Shown in pieces: positions 32,282-32,592 of a stretch of 32,592 nucleotides of DNA (position 1 is the first letter of the stretch; the number at the start of each line of letters is the position of its first letter). This stretch comes from Nitrososphaeria archaeon (GTDB lineage: Archaea > Thermoproteota > Nitrososphaeria > Geothermarchaeales > JDFR-13). The DNA is taken from positions 1-32,592 of the forward strand of contig JALTTZ010000035.1 in the NCBI GenBank assembly GCA_027047855.1, given 5' to 3'. The translations under genes and the position numbers were made by a program. Under the pieces are notes generated by a model that saw only the letters and a program-made list of their open reading frames with translations, was not told the origin of the DNA and did not search any database.

Positions 32282-32488
32282 ATTAACCAAACCCCTTAAA
32301 AGGTTTAAAGTATTTAGGGTTATTAAACATTTAAAGATATTGTACAAATTATGTATAGTTTTGATATATTTTGTTATAAAAATAACATAAACATTGCTAA
32401 TATATATCTAGTATTTGGTAAAAATTGCTTTCCTTTTGTATACTGGTTATATTTTTATTTATTTTTTTGAACATTATTCTATATTTTT

Positions 32489-32592
32489 ATGAAAGTATGG
32501 AGGATTGGACTAATAGGGTTTGGTAACGTTGGACAGGGGTTTGTCAAGCTTTTACATCGTACGCGGGTTTTCTTGGAGAGACGGTATGGGTT
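32489..32592 (+). CDS. Homoserine dehydrogenase, N-terminal fragment (runs off window)
   Basis: MKVWRIGLIGFGNVGQGFVKLLHRTRVFLERRYG: Rossmann GxGxxG start typical of archaeal homoserine dehydrogenase. Confidence 0.65.
   Translation, partial: MKVWRIGLIGFGNVGQGFVKLLHRTRVFLERRYG

Overview
Chromosomal window from a hyperthermophilic crenarchaeote-like archaeon (inferred from Topo VI, Cdc48, aIF1A, aIF2-beta, Rio1, Nep1, RNase P Rpp21, HerA/NurA and GGTGA Shine-Dalgarno sites; no taxonomic search run). Left to right: polyamine-type ABC importer; tRNA-Gly; a GCS2-like ligase plus N-formylglutamate-amidohydrolase-like pair; Nep1 and Rpp21; a coiled-coil/VTT/P-loop membrane-associated run; tRNA-Glu(CTC) with a 19-nt intron at a non-canonical position; an MFS-like membrane protein; a HerA-NurA-like pair; tRNA-Asn(GTT) with an apparently decayed HTH+LAGLIDADG-like gene against its 3' end; small orphan ORFs; Topo VI A and B arranged tail-to-tail and overlapping; KH/Rio1/aIF1A and DUF424-like/aIF2-beta; an SAH/MTA salvage operon (MTAP, deaminase, SahH); Cdc48; an amino-acid ABC importer; and the start of a homoserine dehydrogenase. 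No CRISPR array or IS element was seen. The most notable items are the multi-stop pseudogene at 16142-16751 (missed by the ORF track), the tRNA-Glu intron, the HerA-NurA pair without Mre11/Rad50, and the GCS2/FGase-like pair. All family calls are by motif reading and were not searched.
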